Shown: positions 39,616 to 48,817 of the stretch, piece by piece | Position numbering within the stretch: the first letter of the stretch is position 1 | Layout of the letters: each line of letters begins with the position of its first letter | From: Streptomyces fodineus | GTDB lineage: Bacteria; Actinomycetota; Actinomycetes; Streptomycetales; Streptomycetaceae | Assembly (NCBI RefSeq): GCF_001735805.1 | Contig: NZ_CP017248.1 | Span: forward strand, 7,626,001-7,690,000 | Length of the DNA: 64,000 nt | Direction of reading: 5' to 3' | The notes under the pieces: generated by a model | Seen by the model: only the letters and a program-made list of their open reading frames with translations | The model's database searches: none | What the model was told of the DNA's origin: nothing | Program-made: the position numbers and the translations under genes

Positions 39616-40225
39616 GACCCCGGCCCCGCCCGGCGCCCGCGTCCGCCGCTTCGGCCGGGCCCCACGCTGGGTGCACCGCGGCACGGCCGCGCTGATGGGC
39701 GTCTGCGTGGCCACGGCCGCCGTCCTCTACATCCCCCAGCTGGCGATCCTGGTCGGCCGCCGGGAACTGGTCGTCCGTATCCACGAGTGCGCCGGACTCG
39801 CCCTCCCCGTGCCGGTCCTGCTGGGCCTGGCCTCCCGGGCCTTCCGTGCCGACCTGCGCTTCCTCAACCGCTTCGGCCCGCACGACCGCGTCTGGCTGCG
39901 CGCAGCCCTGCGCCGCGACAAACGCCACTCCTCACGCCCCGCGGGCAAGTTCAACGCCGGCCAGAAGATCTACGCCGCCTGGATCGCCGGCGCCACGCTG
40001 GTCATGCTCGGCACCGGCCTGATGATGTGGTTCACCCACCTCGCGCCCCTGGTCTGGCGCACCTCCGCGACCTTCGTCCACGACTGGCTGGCCCTGACGA
40101 TCGGCGTGGTCCTGGCCGGCCACATCGGCATGGCCCTGGGCGACCCGGAGGCGCGACGGGGCCTGCGCACGGGAACGGTGAGCAGGCAGTGGGCGGAGCG
40201 GGAACACCCGCTCTGGCGCCCCTAG
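39599..40225 (+). CDS. cytochrome b/b561-type membrane subunit
   Basis: A 208-residue protein with four membrane helices. Candidate haem-ligand His residues are in VHRGTAALMG, RIHECAGLAL, VHDWLALTIG and AGHIGMAL, typical for a di-haem b561/FdnI-like fold. It starts inside the end of the molybdoenzyme gene (ATG at 39599), so the two are translated together; it most likely feeds quinol electrons to that enzyme across the membrane. It converges with the idonate dehydrogenase gene, overlapping by four bases. Confidence 0.9.
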   Translation: MSLRAETPAPPGARVRRFGRAPRWVHRGTAALMGVCVATAAVLYIPQLAILVGRRELVVRIHECAGLALPVPVLLGLASRAFRADLRFLNRFGPHDRVWLRAALRRDKRHSSRPAGKFNAGQKIYAAWIAGATLVMLGTGLMMWFTHLAPLVWRTSATFVHDWLALTIGVVLAGHIGMALGDPEARRGLRTGTVSRQWAEREHPLWRP

Positions 40226-41247
40226 TTCCCGAACTCCAGCAACACCTTGCAGGACCGGCCCCGATCACCGGCCAGCTCGAACCCGGCCTCGGCATCCCGC
40301 ACCGGAACCACCGCACTGACCAGCCCGTCGAACTCCCCCCTCGCGGCCAGCAGTTCCAGCGCGTCCTCGAACCCGGCGCCGAACCGGAACGAGCCCCGCA
40401 GCTCGATCTCCCGGCTCACCAGCAGATTCCCGGCGAACACGGACTGCCCCGGCGGCAGCATCCCGAGCTGTACGACCACACCGCCGCGCCGCACCCGCCG
40501 CAGACACGCGTCGAGCCCGGCCGCGACCCCCGACGCCTCCACGGCCACGTCCACCTCCCCGGGCCACCCCGCATCACCCGGATCGTCGGCCCGTACCAGC
40601 GTGTCGGCCCCGGCCACGGCCGCGTACCCGAGGGCCTGAGGCACCGGATCGGTCACCGTCACCCGGGCCGCGCCGCCCGCCTTCGCCGCCGCGACCACCA
40701 GACACCCGATCGGCCCCGCCCCGGTCACCAGCACATGCCCGCCGGACACGTCCCCGGCCCGCCGCACCGCGTGCAGCGCCACCGACAGCGGCTCGGCGAG
40801 CGCGGCCCGCCGCAGCGCGAGTCCGGCCGGCAGCGCCCTCAACTGCCCGGCCGGTACGGCGATCCGCTCGGCGAAGGCGCCCTGGACATGCGGAAAGCGG
40901 GCCGCGCTGCCCAGATATCGGGTGTCCCGGCACACGTTCGCCCGCCCGCCGGCGCACTCCGGGCAGCGCCCGCACGGGGTGGCGGGGTGCACGGCAACGG
41001 CCGTACCCGGTGCGGGACCCGTGGCCGAATCGCCGTAGGACACCACCGTGCCCACCACCTCGTGCCCGAGCACCATCGGCTCCCGGAGGCGGAAGTCCCC
41101 GACCCCGCCGTGCCGCCAGTAGTGCAGATCCGAGCCGCACACCCCGCCGTAGCGGACGGCCACCAGGGCCTCGCCGGGCCCGGGTTCGGGCGAGGGCAGC
41201 TCCTCCACCCGCAGCTCGCCCGCGCCGTGGATCACACAACCCAGCAT
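40222..41247 (-). CDS. L-idonate 5-dehydrogenase-like zinc enzyme
   Basis: A 341-residue medium-chain dehydrogenase. Catalytic zinc ligands are in GGVCGSDLHYW and LGHEVVGTV. The structural zinc loop is CGRCPECAGGRANVC. The cofactor loop is GAGPIG. Idonate/sorbitol dehydrogenases have this layout, and the gene sits with a gluconate 5-dehydrogenase, a GntP permease and gluconokinase, so oxidation of L-idonate to 5-ketogluconate is likely. It is last in that operon. Confidence 0.85.
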   Translation of the reverse strand: MLGCVIHGAGELRVEELPSPEPGPGEALVAVRYGGVCGSDLHYWRHGGVGDFRLREPMVLGHEVVGTVVSYGDSATGPAPGTAVAVHPATPCGRCPECAGGRANVCRDTRYLGSAARFPHVQGAFAERIAVPAGQLRALPAGLALRRAALAEPLSVALHAVRRAGDVSGGHVLVTGAGPIGCLVVAAAKAGGAARVTVTDPVPQALGYAAVAGADTLVRADDPGDAGWPGEVDVAVEASGVAAGLDACLRRVRRGGVVVQLGMLPPGQSVFAGNLLVSREIELRGSFRFGAGFEDALELLAARGEFDGLVSAVVPVRDAEAGFELAGDRGRSCKVLLEFGN

Positions 41248-41268
41248 TCCCGCAGCCCCTTTCCGAGG

Positions 41269-42030
41269 TCAGAGCACGCTCGTCATGCCGCCGTCGACGT
41301 ACAGCATCTGGCCGTTGACGAAGTCGGAGGCCGCCGAGGCGAGGAAGAGCAGGCCGCCGACCAGGTCCCTGGGCAGGCCCCAGCGGCCGGCCGGGGTGCG
41401 CCGGCGGACCCAGGCGCTGAACTCCCCGTCCGTCACGAGCGGCCGGGTCAGCTCGGTCTCGATGTAACCGGGGCCGAGGCCGTTGACCTGGACGCCGTAC
41501 GGCCCCCAGTCCGCGCACATGCCCTTGGTGAGCATCTTCAGCCCGCCCTTGGTGGCGGCGTACGGCGCGATGCCGGGCCGGACGACCTCGCTCTGCAGCG
41601 AGCAGATGTTGATGATCTTGCCGTGGCCGCGTTCCGTCATCCGCCCGGCGGCCTCGCGGCCGACGAGGAACGCGCTGGTGAGGTTGGTGTCCAGGATCCG
41701 GTGCCAGTCGCGGTCCGTGAACTCCAGCAGGGGTGCGCGCAGTTGCATGCCCGCGTTGTTCACGAGGATGTCGAGCGGGCCCACCCGCTCCTCGGCCTCG
41801 GCGATCCCGGCGGCCACGGCCGGACCGTCGGTCACGTCGAAAACCGCCGTACGGACGTCGCCCGGCAGTTCCGCCGCGGCCTCGGCCAGCCGGCCGGTGT
41901 CGCGCCCGTTGAGGACCACCGTGCAGCCCGCCTCGGCCAGGCCCCGGGCCAGCGCGAGGCCTATGCCCCGGCCGGACCCGGTGACCAGGGCCGTACGGCC
42001 GCTGATGTCGAAGAGCGGGTGAGCCGTCAT
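41269..42030 (-). CDS. gluconate 5-dehydrogenase-like SDR
   Basis: A 253-residue short-chain dehydrogenase. GSGRGIGLALA (residues 18-28), NNAGMQLRAPLLEF, catalytic Ser in NICSLQSE and YAATKGG match gluconate 5-dehydrogenase/IdnO, which reduces 5-ketogluconate to D-gluconate. The gene lies between the idonate dehydrogenase and GntP genes, with gaps of 21 and 13 bases. Confidence 0.88.
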   Translation of the reverse strand: MTAHPLFDISGRTALVTGSGRGIGLALARGLAEAGCTVVLNGRDTGRLAEAAAELPGDVRTAVFDVTDGPAVAAGIAEAEERVGPLDILVNNAGMQLRAPLLEFTDRDWHRILDTNLTSAFLVGREAAGRMTERGHGKIINICSLQSEVVRPGIAPYAATKGGLKMLTKGMCADWGPYGVQVNGLGPGYIETELTRPLVTDGEFSAWVRRRTPAGRWGLPRDLVGGLLFLASAASDFVNGQMLYVDGGMTSVL

Positions 42031-42043
42031 CGTCGTAGCGCCC

Positions 42044-43441
42044 CTATATGACCAGCGACAGCAGCAGGACCAGGCCGCCGGCCACCACCGAGATGATCGT
42101 CTCCATCACCGACCAGGTCTTGACGGTCTGCCCGACGCTGAGCCCGAAGTACTCCTTCACCAGCCAGAATCCGGCGTCGTTGACATGGCTGAAGAAGAGC
42201 GAGCCGGCGCCGATGGCGAGGACCAGCAGGGCGGTGTGGGTGGTCGACATGCCGGCCGCGAGGGGGGCCACCAGGCCCGCCGCCGAGACCGTCGCCACCG
42301 TCGCCGAACCCGTGGCCAGCCGGATCGCGACCGCGATCAGCCAGGCCAGCAGCAGCGCCGGGATCGACCAGCTCTTGGAGATGTCCAGGATCATCTGGCC
42401 CACGCCGGAGTCGATCAGCGTCTGCTTGAAGCCGCCGCCGGCGCCGACGATCAGCAGGATGCCGGCGATCGGCATCAGGCCCTTGTCGACGGTCTGCTGC
42501 AGCCGCTCCTTGCTGAACCCGGCGGGCCGGCCCAGCGTGAAGAAGCCGACGATCACCGCGGCGAGCAGCGCGATCAGCGGGGAGCCGATGATGTCGAAGA
42601 CCCGCTGGTTCATGTCGGTGGGGTCGTCGACGACGATGTCGACCAGCGCCTTGGCCAGCATCAGCACCACCGGCAGCAGCACGGTGGCGAGCGTCGCGCC
42701 GAATCCGGGACGGCGCTGAAGCTCCTCCGAGGCGCGCTGCGGCAGCATGCGGTCGGGCGCGGGCACGTCCACCCAGCGGGCGGCGACCTTGGAGAACAGC
42801 GGACCGGCGACGACCACCGTCGGGACGGCGACCAGGATGCCGAGCGCCAGGGTCACGCCCAGGTTGGCCTTGACCGCGTCGATCGCGACGAGCGGGCCGG
42901 GGTGCGGCGGGATCAGGCCGTGCATCACGGACAGACCGGCGAGTGCCGGGACGCCGATGCGCATCAGGGAGTAGTTGCCGCGCTTGGCGACCATCAGCAC
43001 GACCGGGATCAGCAGCACGATCCCGACCTCGAAGAACAGTGGGAGACCGATCACGGAGGCGATGAGCACCATCGCCCACGGCATGGTGCGCCCGCCGGCC
43101 TTGGCGAGGATCGTGTCCACGATCTGGTCGGCGCCGCCGGAGTCGGCGAGGAGCCTGCCCAGGATCGCCCCGAGCGCGATCAGGACGCCCACGCCGGCCA
43201 CGGTGGTGCCGAGCCCGGTGGTGAAACTGGTGATGGCCTTGTCGAGCGGCGCTCCGGCGACCGCCCCGAGCGCCAGTGACCCGATGGTCAGCGCCAGGAA
43301 GGCATGGAGCTTGAACTTGGTGATGAGCAGGACGATCACGGCGATGCCCACCAGGACGGCGATGCCCAGCTGGGCGTGTCCGGCGGAGGTGATCGGCGGA
43401 GGTGCGTCCGCTGCCAGCATCTCGACGCTGAGTCTGGTCAC
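42044..43441 (-). CDS. GntP-family gluconate:H+ symporter
   Basis: A 465-residue permease with about 12-14 membrane segments. Characteristic segments are GLIPPHPGPLVAIDAV, VIGLPLFFEVGIVLLIP and SHVNDAGFWLVKEYFGLSVG near the end, all typical for GntP transporters of gluconate and related acids. The operon context (gluconokinase before it, dehydrogenases after it) agrees. Confidence 0.95.
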   Translation of the reverse strand: MTRLSVEMLAADAPPPITSAGHAQLGIAVLVGIAVIVLLITKFKLHAFLALTIGSLALGAVAGAPLDKAITSFTTGLGTTVAGVGVLIALGAILGRLLADSGGADQIVDTILAKAGGRTMPWAMVLIASVIGLPLFFEVGIVLLIPVVLMVAKRGNYSLMRIGVPALAGLSVMHGLIPPHPGPLVAIDAVKANLGVTLALGILVAVPTVVVAGPLFSKVAARWVDVPAPDRMLPQRASEELQRRPGFGATLATVLLPVVLMLAKALVDIVVDDPTDMNQRVFDIIGSPLIALLAAVIVGFFTLGRPAGFSKERLQQTVDKGLMPIAGILLIVGAGGGFKQTLIDSGVGQMILDISKSWSIPALLLAWLIAVAIRLATGSATVATVSAAGLVAPLAAGMSTTHTALLVLAIGAGSLFFSHVNDAGFWLVKEYFGLSVGQTVKTWSVMETIISVVAGGLVLLLSLVI

Positions 43442-43481
43442 GGGGGTTCCCTTGCGATGACGGGGGGACGGGGGTGAGGTG

Positions 43482-44000
43482 CTACTCGGATGCCACGGGA
43501 AGCGCGTCCAGCGCCCGCACGGCGCGCTCGGTGATCTCCTCGGGGCTGCCGCCGACGTCCACGGCGACTCCCGCCTCGTCCGGCTCCAGGGGCTGCAGCG
43601 TGGCGAACTGGGAGTCCAGCAGCGCGGTCGGCATGAAGTGCCCCTGCCGCTGCCTCATCCGGTCCTCGATCAGCTTCCGGTCGCCGGTGAGGTGCACGAA
43701 GACGACACCGGGAGCGGCGGCCCTGAGGCGGTCGCGGTACGACCGCTTCAGCGCCGAGCTGCTGACCACCCCGCCCAGTCCGGCCCGCCCGTGCGCCCAG
43801 TGGCCGATGGCGTCCAGCCAGGGCCACCGGTCGCTGTCGTCGAGCGGGATCCCGGCCGACATCTTGTCGATGTTGGCCTGCGGGTGGAAGTCGTCGCCCT
43901 CGGCGTACGGGACGCCCAGCCGCGCGGCGAGCAAGGGACCGATCGTGGTCTTGCCCGTCCCCGCGACGCCCATCACGACGACGACCTGGGGGGTTCGCAT
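43482..44000 (-). CDS. gntK: gluconokinase
   Basis: A 172-residue kinase of the GntK type, converting D-gluconate to 6-phosphogluconate. Walker A is GVAGTGKTT (residues 11-19). EGDDFHPQANIDKMSAGIPL is the typical substrate region and RQGHFMPTALLDSQFATLQ is the C-terminal hallmark. The ATG at 44000 gives the family length; an in-frame upstream start is unlikely. It is the first gene of the minus-strand gluconate operon, divergent from the GntR-type regulator. Confidence 0.95.
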   Translation of the reverse strand: MRTPQVVVVMGVAGTGKTTIGPLLAARLGVPYAEGDDFHPQANIDKMSAGIPLDDSDRWPWLDAIGHWAHGRAGLGGVVSSSALKRSYRDRLRAAAPGVVFVHLTGDRKLIEDRMRQRQGHFMPTALLDSQFATLQPLEPDEAGVAVDVGGSPEEITERAVRALDALPVASE

Positions 44001-44097
44001 GAACTGCCTCGCTGTCTTCCTTCGGCATCCGACGCCACATCGGCGTCGCCACACTGAAGCCCATTAGGTACGACGAATTCAAGGGTCTGTGACATAT

Positions 44098-44108
44098 AAG
44101 TCTGACTT
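44098..44108. promoter_or_regulatory. FadR/GntR-type operator
   Basis: AAGTCTGACTT is an 11-base palindrome (AAGTC-T-GACTT) that fits the TNGTNNNACNA style of FadR-group GntR regulators. It lies between gluconokinase (start 44000) and the regulator (start 44143), in an AT-rich patch with TGTGACATATAAG just before it, so it can control both directions. Confidence 0.65.
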
Positions 44109-44142
44109 TTTCGGCGGGTGATCCACGCCGTACGCTGAGTGC

Positions 44143-44844
44143 ATGACCACACCGGGCCGGGGGCTGCACGGCCGTGTTCTGGACACCCTGGGCCCCGCGA
44201 TCACCGCGGGCGAGTACCCGCCGGGCAGCGTTCTGCGCACGGACGAACTCGCACAGCACTTCGAGGTGTCACGCTCCGTGATGCGTGAGGCGGTGCGTGT
44301 GCTGGAGTCGATGCACCTGGTCGAGTCCCGCCGCCGGGTGGGCGTGACCGTCCGCCCGAAGGCCGAGTGGAACGTCTACGACCCGCAGGTCATCCGCTGG
44401 CGCCTGGCGGGCGCCGACCGCCCGCACCAGCTGCGCTCACTGACCGTGCTGCGCTCGGCGGTCGAACCGGTCGCGGCCGGCCTCGCCGCCAGGCACGCCA
44501 CGGCGCAGCAGTGCGCCGAACTCACCGAGTGCGCGCTCGGCATGGTCGCCAACTCACGCGGCCACAAACTGCAGGAGTACCTGGTCCACGACATCGCCTT
44601 CCACCGGGTCATCCTGAGCGCCTCGGGCAACGAGATGTTCGCCCGGCTCGGCGATGTCGTCGCGGAGGTCCTGGCCGGACGCACCCATCACGAGGTCATG
44701 TTCGAGGACCCCGACCCGGCGGCGGTCACCCTGCATGTGCAGGTGGCGGAGGCGGTCCGCGCGGGCGACGCGGCCCGCGCCGAACAGCTGACCAGGGAGA
44801 TCACCGTGGGCGCCCTGCAAGAACTGGACATCCTGGCGCCCTGA
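44143..44844 (+). CDS. GntR-family (FCD/FadR subgroup) regulator of gluconate genes
   Basis: A 233-residue transcription factor. The winged helix (residues 8-72) includes LRTDELAQHFEVSRSVMREA. The FCD ligand domain follows, with metal-binding His candidates in VHDIAFHRVIL and TLHVQVAEAV. It is divergent from the gluconate operon and very likely represses it until gluconate or 6-phosphogluconate is present. The palindrome at 44098 is the probable operator. It ends 6 bases from the convergent YchJ gene. Confidence 0.92.
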   Translation: MTTPGRGLHGRVLDTLGPAITAGEYPPGSVLRTDELAQHFEVSRSVMREAVRVLESMHLVESRRRVGVTVRPKAEWNVYDPQVIRWRLAGADRPHQLRSLTVLRSAVEPVAAGLAARHATAQQCAELTECALGMVANSRGHKLQEYLVHDIAFHRVILSASGNEMFARLGDVVAEVLAGRTHHEVMFEDPDPAAVTLHVQVAEAVRAGDAARAEQLTREITVGALQELDILAP

Positions 44845-44850
44845 CCGGGG

Positions 44851-45225
44851 CTACTGAAGGAAGTCCCCGTCCACGTACACCCACGCCCCGTCGACCCGCT
44901 CGAACCGGCTCCGCTCGTGCAGCGAACCTCCCCGGTAGGAGGCGCGGAACGTCACCGTGCCCGTGCTGTGGAAGGCGGACCCGTCGGTGGTCTCCAGGAT
45001 CTCCAGGCCCGTCCACCTCATCCGCGGATCGAGCTCCAGCCGCTCGGGCCGCGTCCCCGGATGCCAGGTGCGCAGCAGATACCCCGCGTCCCCCTTCACG
45101 AACGCGCAGTACCGCGACCGCATGAGCAGCTCGGCGGTCGGCGCGGCGGCCGGCCCCGTGTGGAAACGGCCACAGCAGGCGTCGTAGGGCTGGGGGAGTC
45201 CGCAGGGGCAGGTGCGCGAGGTCAT
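44851..45225 (-). CDS. YchJ-family protein with SEC-C metal-binding motif
   Basis: A 124-residue protein. The N-terminal CPCGLPQPYDACCGRFH is a SEC-C-type zinc motif, followed by RSRYCAFVKGDAGYLLRTWH, typical of YchJ (UPF0225). The function is unknown. I use the ATG at 45225; one at 45234 is in frame. Confidence 0.85.
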   Translation of the reverse strand: MTSRTCPCGLPQPYDACCGRFHTGPAAAPTAELLMRSRYCAFVKGDAGYLLRTWHPGTRPERLELDPRMRWTGLEILETTDGSAFHSTGTVTFRASYRGGSLHERSRFERVDGAWVYVDGDFLQ

Positions 45226-45311
45226 GGGCCACATTCTGCCCGCACCAGGGGAGGCGTCCGCCCGGGGCCGGATGCACAGTGGAAGGGCAGTGCGGCACCG
45301 GGAGGTGGACC

Positions 45312-45626
45312 ATGACCCGACCTGTGACGAGCCGTCCTCCGGCCGTCAAGGAGTGGCGGCTGAACCTGTACCTCTCCGAGCGCGACCCGGACACCACCGC
45401 CCGGATCATCCTCGACACCGGCGACAACGTCCTGGAGAGCCACGCGGAGGCCCGCCGCAACCCGTACGACCCCGACGTACCGGAGATAGGCGACGAACTC
45501 GCCGCCGGACGTGCCCTGATCGCCATGGGCCGCAGGCTGCTGCGCGCCGCCGACGGGGACATCAGGGCGGTGGGAGCGTCCGACGCGGAGGAGGACCTGT
45601 CACCCCTGTGGCTGGACCGGGAATGA
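45312..45626 (+). CDS. DUF1876-domain protein
   Basis: A 104-residue protein with WRLNLYLSERDPDTTARIIL and GDELAAGRALIAMGRRLLRA, matching DUF1876, a small dsRBD-like fold common in actinomycetes. Function unknown. GGAGGT at 45301-45306 is an excellent ribosome binding site for the ATG at 45312. After the stop the DNA has a tandem duplication of GACGCCCCGGAA. Confidence 0.82.
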   Translation: MTRPVTSRPPAVKEWRLNLYLSERDPDTTARIILDTGDNVLESHAEARRNPYDPDVPEIGDELAAGRALIAMGRRLLRAADGDIRAVGASDAEEDLSPLWLDRE

Positions 45627-45658
45627 CGCCCCGGAAGGACGCCCCGGAATGACGCCCC

Positions 45659-47380
45659 TCACCTCCCCTTGCGCAGGAAGCGGCGCAACCTCGTCAGCGG
45701 CCAGGTGTTGATCACGTCGTCCCGGGTGAGCCAGCCGCGCTGCGCGGTGCCGACGCCGTAACGCAGTTGCGCGAGATGCGGGATGGAGTGGGCGTCGGTG
45801 TTCACGGCGAACTTCACGCCGTGCTCCCGGGCGCGCAGGATGTCCTCGTCGCGCAGGTCCAGGCGGTCCGGCTGGGCGTTGACCTCCAGCGCGGTGCCGG
45901 TGCGCGCGCAGACCGCGAACACCTCGTCCCAGTCGGCGTCGACCCCCGCCCGCTTGCCGATCAGCCGGGTCGTCGGGTGCCCGAGGATGTTGACGTACGG
46001 GTTCTCGCAGGCCCGCAGCAGCCGCCGGGTCATCGCCTTGCGGCCCAGGTCGAAGTGCGAGTGGAGGGAGGCCACGCACAGGTCGAAACCGGCCAGGAAC
46101 TCCTCGGGCCAGTCCACCCCGCCGTCCGGATCGATGTTGAGCTCCGTGCCGTGCAGCAGCCGCATCCTGTGGTGGGTGCCGTCCAGCTCCCGCAGCCGCT
46201 CCCGCTGGGCGAGGATCTTCTCGTCGGTCATGCGCTGCATGTACAGGTTGGGCGCGTGGTCCGTCACGGCGTAGTACGTGTAACCGCGCTCGGCGGCCGC
46301 CGCCACCATCTCCTCCAGCGGGGCCAGCCCGTCCGTGAGATCGGTGTGGGTGTGCAGGTCACCCCGGATGTCCTTCTCGGTCACCACCTCGGGCAGCTCC
46401 CCGTGCAGGGCCGCCTCGATCTCCCCGCGGTCCTCCCGCAGCGCAGGCAGGATCCACGGCAGCCCGAGCCGGTCGTACACCTCCTCCTCGGTGCGGGAGG
46501 CCAGCGAGTTGCCGCTCTCGGCGTCGAACAGGCCGTACTCGGACAGCTTCAGCCCCTGGTGCACGGCGATGGTGCGGGTACGGATGTTGTGCGCCTTGGA
46601 ACCGGTGAAATACTGCATCCCGGCGCCCCACGACTCCGGCGGCAGCACCCGCAGATCGACCTGGAGCCCCTTCGCGGTGCGCACCGACGTCTTCTTCGTG
46701 CCCCGCGCGATGACCTCGGCGGTGGCCGGCAGCTCGCACAGCGCCGCCATGAACGGCTCCGACCGTTTCGCCGCGACGATGACGTCCAGATCCCCGACGG
46801 TCTCCCGCATCCGGCGCAGCGAGCCGGCATACGCGCAGCGCTTGCATCCGGTCACCTCGGACAGCTCGGCGACGATCTCCTCGGCGGTGTCCAGGGCCAG
46901 CGACAGCGGCACCCGGGCGCCCGCCCGCTGGAGCAGCTCGATGCCGTGCCGGATGTTGTCCTGCGTCTTCTCGCCGAAGCCCTTCAGGTCCGCCAGCGCG
47001 TCCGCCTCGATCGCCGCGGCCAGCTCGCCGACCGAGGAGATGTGCAGGTCCTCGTAGAGCCGCAGCGCCTTCTTCGGGCCCAGGGTGGGGATCGTGATCA
47101 GCTCCCGCACCCCGGCGGGGATCTTCGCCCGGCGCTCCTCGACCACCGCCATCTTCCCCGTGCGCAGGTACTCGGCCACCTTGTCGGCGATCGACTTCCC
47201 CACGTTCGGGATCTCCTTCAGCCCGTCCTCGTCGAGCTTGGAGACGTCGGCCGGATACCCGCCGATGGCACGCGCCGCCTTCTCGTAGGCGCGCGCCTTG
47301 AAGGCGTCGCCTCCCGTGATCGCGATGAGGTCCGCGTACTCCTGCAGGAGCGCCTCGACCTCCTCATTGGGCCGGGCCAC
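45659..47380 (-). CDS. polX: DNA polymerase/3'-5' exonuclease PolX
   Basis: A 573-residue repair polymerase. Helix-hairpin-helix modules lie at residues 1-130 (IPNVGKSIADKVAEYL, LKGFGEKTQDNI). The family X nucleotidyltransferase core has AGSLRRMRETVGDLDVIV near residues 197-214. The C-terminal PHP phosphoesterase domain starts with GDLHTHTDLTDG at about residue 340 and supplies exonuclease activity. The length equals that of bacterial PolX. The start is GTG at 47380. It lies 9 bases from the M1 peptidase gene on the same strand. Confidence 0.95.
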   Translation of the reverse strand: MARPNEEVEALLQEYADLIAITGGDAFKARAYEKAARAIGGYPADVSKLDEDGLKEIPNVGKSIADKVAEYLRTGKMAVVEERRAKIPAGVRELITIPTLGPKKALRLYEDLHISSVGELAAAIEADALADLKGFGEKTQDNIRHGIELLQRAGARVPLSLALDTAEEIVAELSEVTGCKRCAYAGSLRRMRETVGDLDVIVAAKRSEPFMAALCELPATAEVIARGTKKTSVRTAKGLQVDLRVLPPESWGAGMQYFTGSKAHNIRTRTIAVHQGLKLSEYGLFDAESGNSLASRTEEEVYDRLGLPWILPALREDRGEIEAALHGELPEVVTEKDIRGDLHTHTDLTDGLAPLEEMVAAAAERGYTYYAVTDHAPNLYMQRMTDEKILAQRERLRELDGTHHRMRLLHGTELNIDPDGGVDWPEEFLAGFDLCVASLHSHFDLGRKAMTRRLLRACENPYVNILGHPTTRLIGKRAGVDADWDEVFAVCARTGTALEVNAQPDRLDLRDEDILRAREHGVKFAVNTDAHSIPHLAQLRYGVGTAQRGWLTRDDVINTWPLTRLRRFLRKGR

Positions 47381-47389
47381 CCTTCAAGT

Positions 47390-48817
47390 CTAGGGAACCT
47401 CGCGCAGCACCGGCAGCGGCGGCAGCTTCGCCCCGTGCACCCAGGCCTCGAACAGCCCGTCCAGCGGCTCGTCCGCGAACCGGGCCGCGTGGGCGGTGAA
47501 CGCCGCCGTCGTCACCGACCCGTTCCGGTGCAGCCGCACCCAGCCCCGCAGCATGCGGAAGAACGCGTCGTCGCCCAGCGCGCAGCGCACCGCGTGCACG
47601 GTCAGACCGCCCCGCTCGTAGAGCCGGTCGTCGAACATCGACTTGCGCCCCGGGTCGGCCAGTCGGAGGTCCTGCGGCAGCGTGGACAGCAACCGGTGGG
47701 CCGCGGCGGCCAGTTGCTGCGCGCTACGGCCGCCCGAGCGCTCGGACCACAGCCATTCCGCGTACTTGGCGAAGCCCTCGTTCAGCCAGATGTGCCGCCA
47801 GTCGGCGATGGAGACGCAGTTGCCGAACCACTGGTGCGCCAGCTCGTGCGCCACCAGCCGCTCCCAGCCCCGGGCGCCGTCCACATGGTTGGAGCCGAAC
47901 AGCGACAACCCCTGGGCCTCGACCGGCACATCGAGCTCCTCCTCGGTCACCGCGACCGCGTAACTGTCGAACGGGTACGGCCCGAACAGCTCCTGGAACA
48001 GCTCCATCATCGCGGGCTGCCGCGCGAAGTCCCGGGAGAACTCGGGCAGCAGCCGCGCCGGGATGTGCCCGTGCTGCGGTATGCCGCCGGGGCCCGGGTC
48101 GCCCAGCAGCACCGTCTGGAACCTGCCGATCGCCAGGCCGACGAGATAGCTGGACGTGGGCGCGGACTGCTCGTACACCCAGGTGGTCGTCGAGGCCTTC
48201 GTCGTCCGGGTCAGCAGTCGGCCGCCCGAGACCACCGCGTACGCCGACGGCGTGGTGACCGAGATCAGATAGGACGCCTTGTCGGCGGGCCGGTCGTTGC
48301 ACGGGTACCAGGACGGCGCCCCGACCGGCTGGCTCGCCACCAGCGCCCCGTCCGCCAGCTCCTCCCAGCCGAGCCCGCCCCAGGGGCTGGCCACCGGCTT
48401 GGGGTTGCCGGACCAGTGGACCTCGACGGTGAACGCGGCACCGGCCCGGATCGGCTTGGCCGGGCGGATCCGCAGCCGTCCGCCCCGGTGCGTGTAGTGC
48501 GGCTGCCGGCCCTCCAGCCGCACCCGGCCGATCCGGAAGTCGGCCAGATTGAGCTGGAACTCGGTGAGCGGCGCCGGCCCGGCGATGGCGTTGATCCGGG
48601 CCGTGCCCGCCAGCCGGTTGGGGCCCGGGCGGTAGTCCAGTGCCAGTTCGTAGCGGTGCACCCGGTAGCGGGGATCACCGTTGTCCGGGAAGTACGGGTC
48701 CGGACCGGCCGACTGCTGCACTGCCACTTCCGCGTTCGCTCCCTGCGCCTTGCTCGAACCAATCCCCGGTGCGCCCGTGCCCGTGGCCACCGAGCGGCCC
48801 GCGCTCAGGGACGCCAT
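47390..48817 (-). CDS. M1-family zinc metallopeptidase next to Pls synthetase
   Basis: A 475-residue gluzincin. Zinc and catalytic motif HELAHQW is at residues 324-330, with the third ligand Glu347 in NEGFAKYAEW. At the position where M1 aminopeptidases usually have GAMEN, the protein reads VEAQGLSLFG, so the exopeptidase anchor is changed. There is no signal peptide. It overlaps the 3' end of the synthetase by 13 bases. M1-type peptidases that degrade epsilon-polylysine occur in producing strains (recalled), so self-protection or product trimming is possible. The start is uncertain; a GTG at VAVQQSAGPD is a good alternative. Confidence 0.88.
   Translation of the reverse strand: MASLSAGRSVATGTGAPGIGSSKAQGANAEVAVQQSAGPDPYFPDNGDPRYRVHRYELALDYRPGPNRLAGTARINAIAGPAPLTEFQLNLADFRIGRVRLEGRQPHYTHRGGRLRIRPAKPIRAGAAFTVEVHWSGNPKPVASPWGGLGWEELADGALVASQPVGAPSWYPCNDRPADKASYLISVTTPSAYAVVSGGRLLTRTTKASTTTWVYEQSAPTSSYLVGLAIGRFQTVLLGDPGPGGIPQHGHIPARLLPEFSRDFARQPAMMELFQELFGPYPFDSYAVAVTEEELDVPVEAQGLSLFGSNHVDGARGWERLVAHELAHQWFGNCVSIADWRHIWLNEGFAKYAEWLWSERSGGRSAQQLAAAAHRLLSTLPQDLRLADPGRKSMFDDRLYERGGLTVHAVRCALGDDAFFRMLRGWVRLHRNGSVTTAAFTAHAARFADEPLDGLFEAWVHGAKLPPLPVLREVP

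Noticed and set aside
45624..45660. Tandem GACGCCCCGGAA copies after the DUF1876 gene as a regulatory repeat
   Set aside because: Only two copies in a short gap between convergent genes; probably a local duplication without function.
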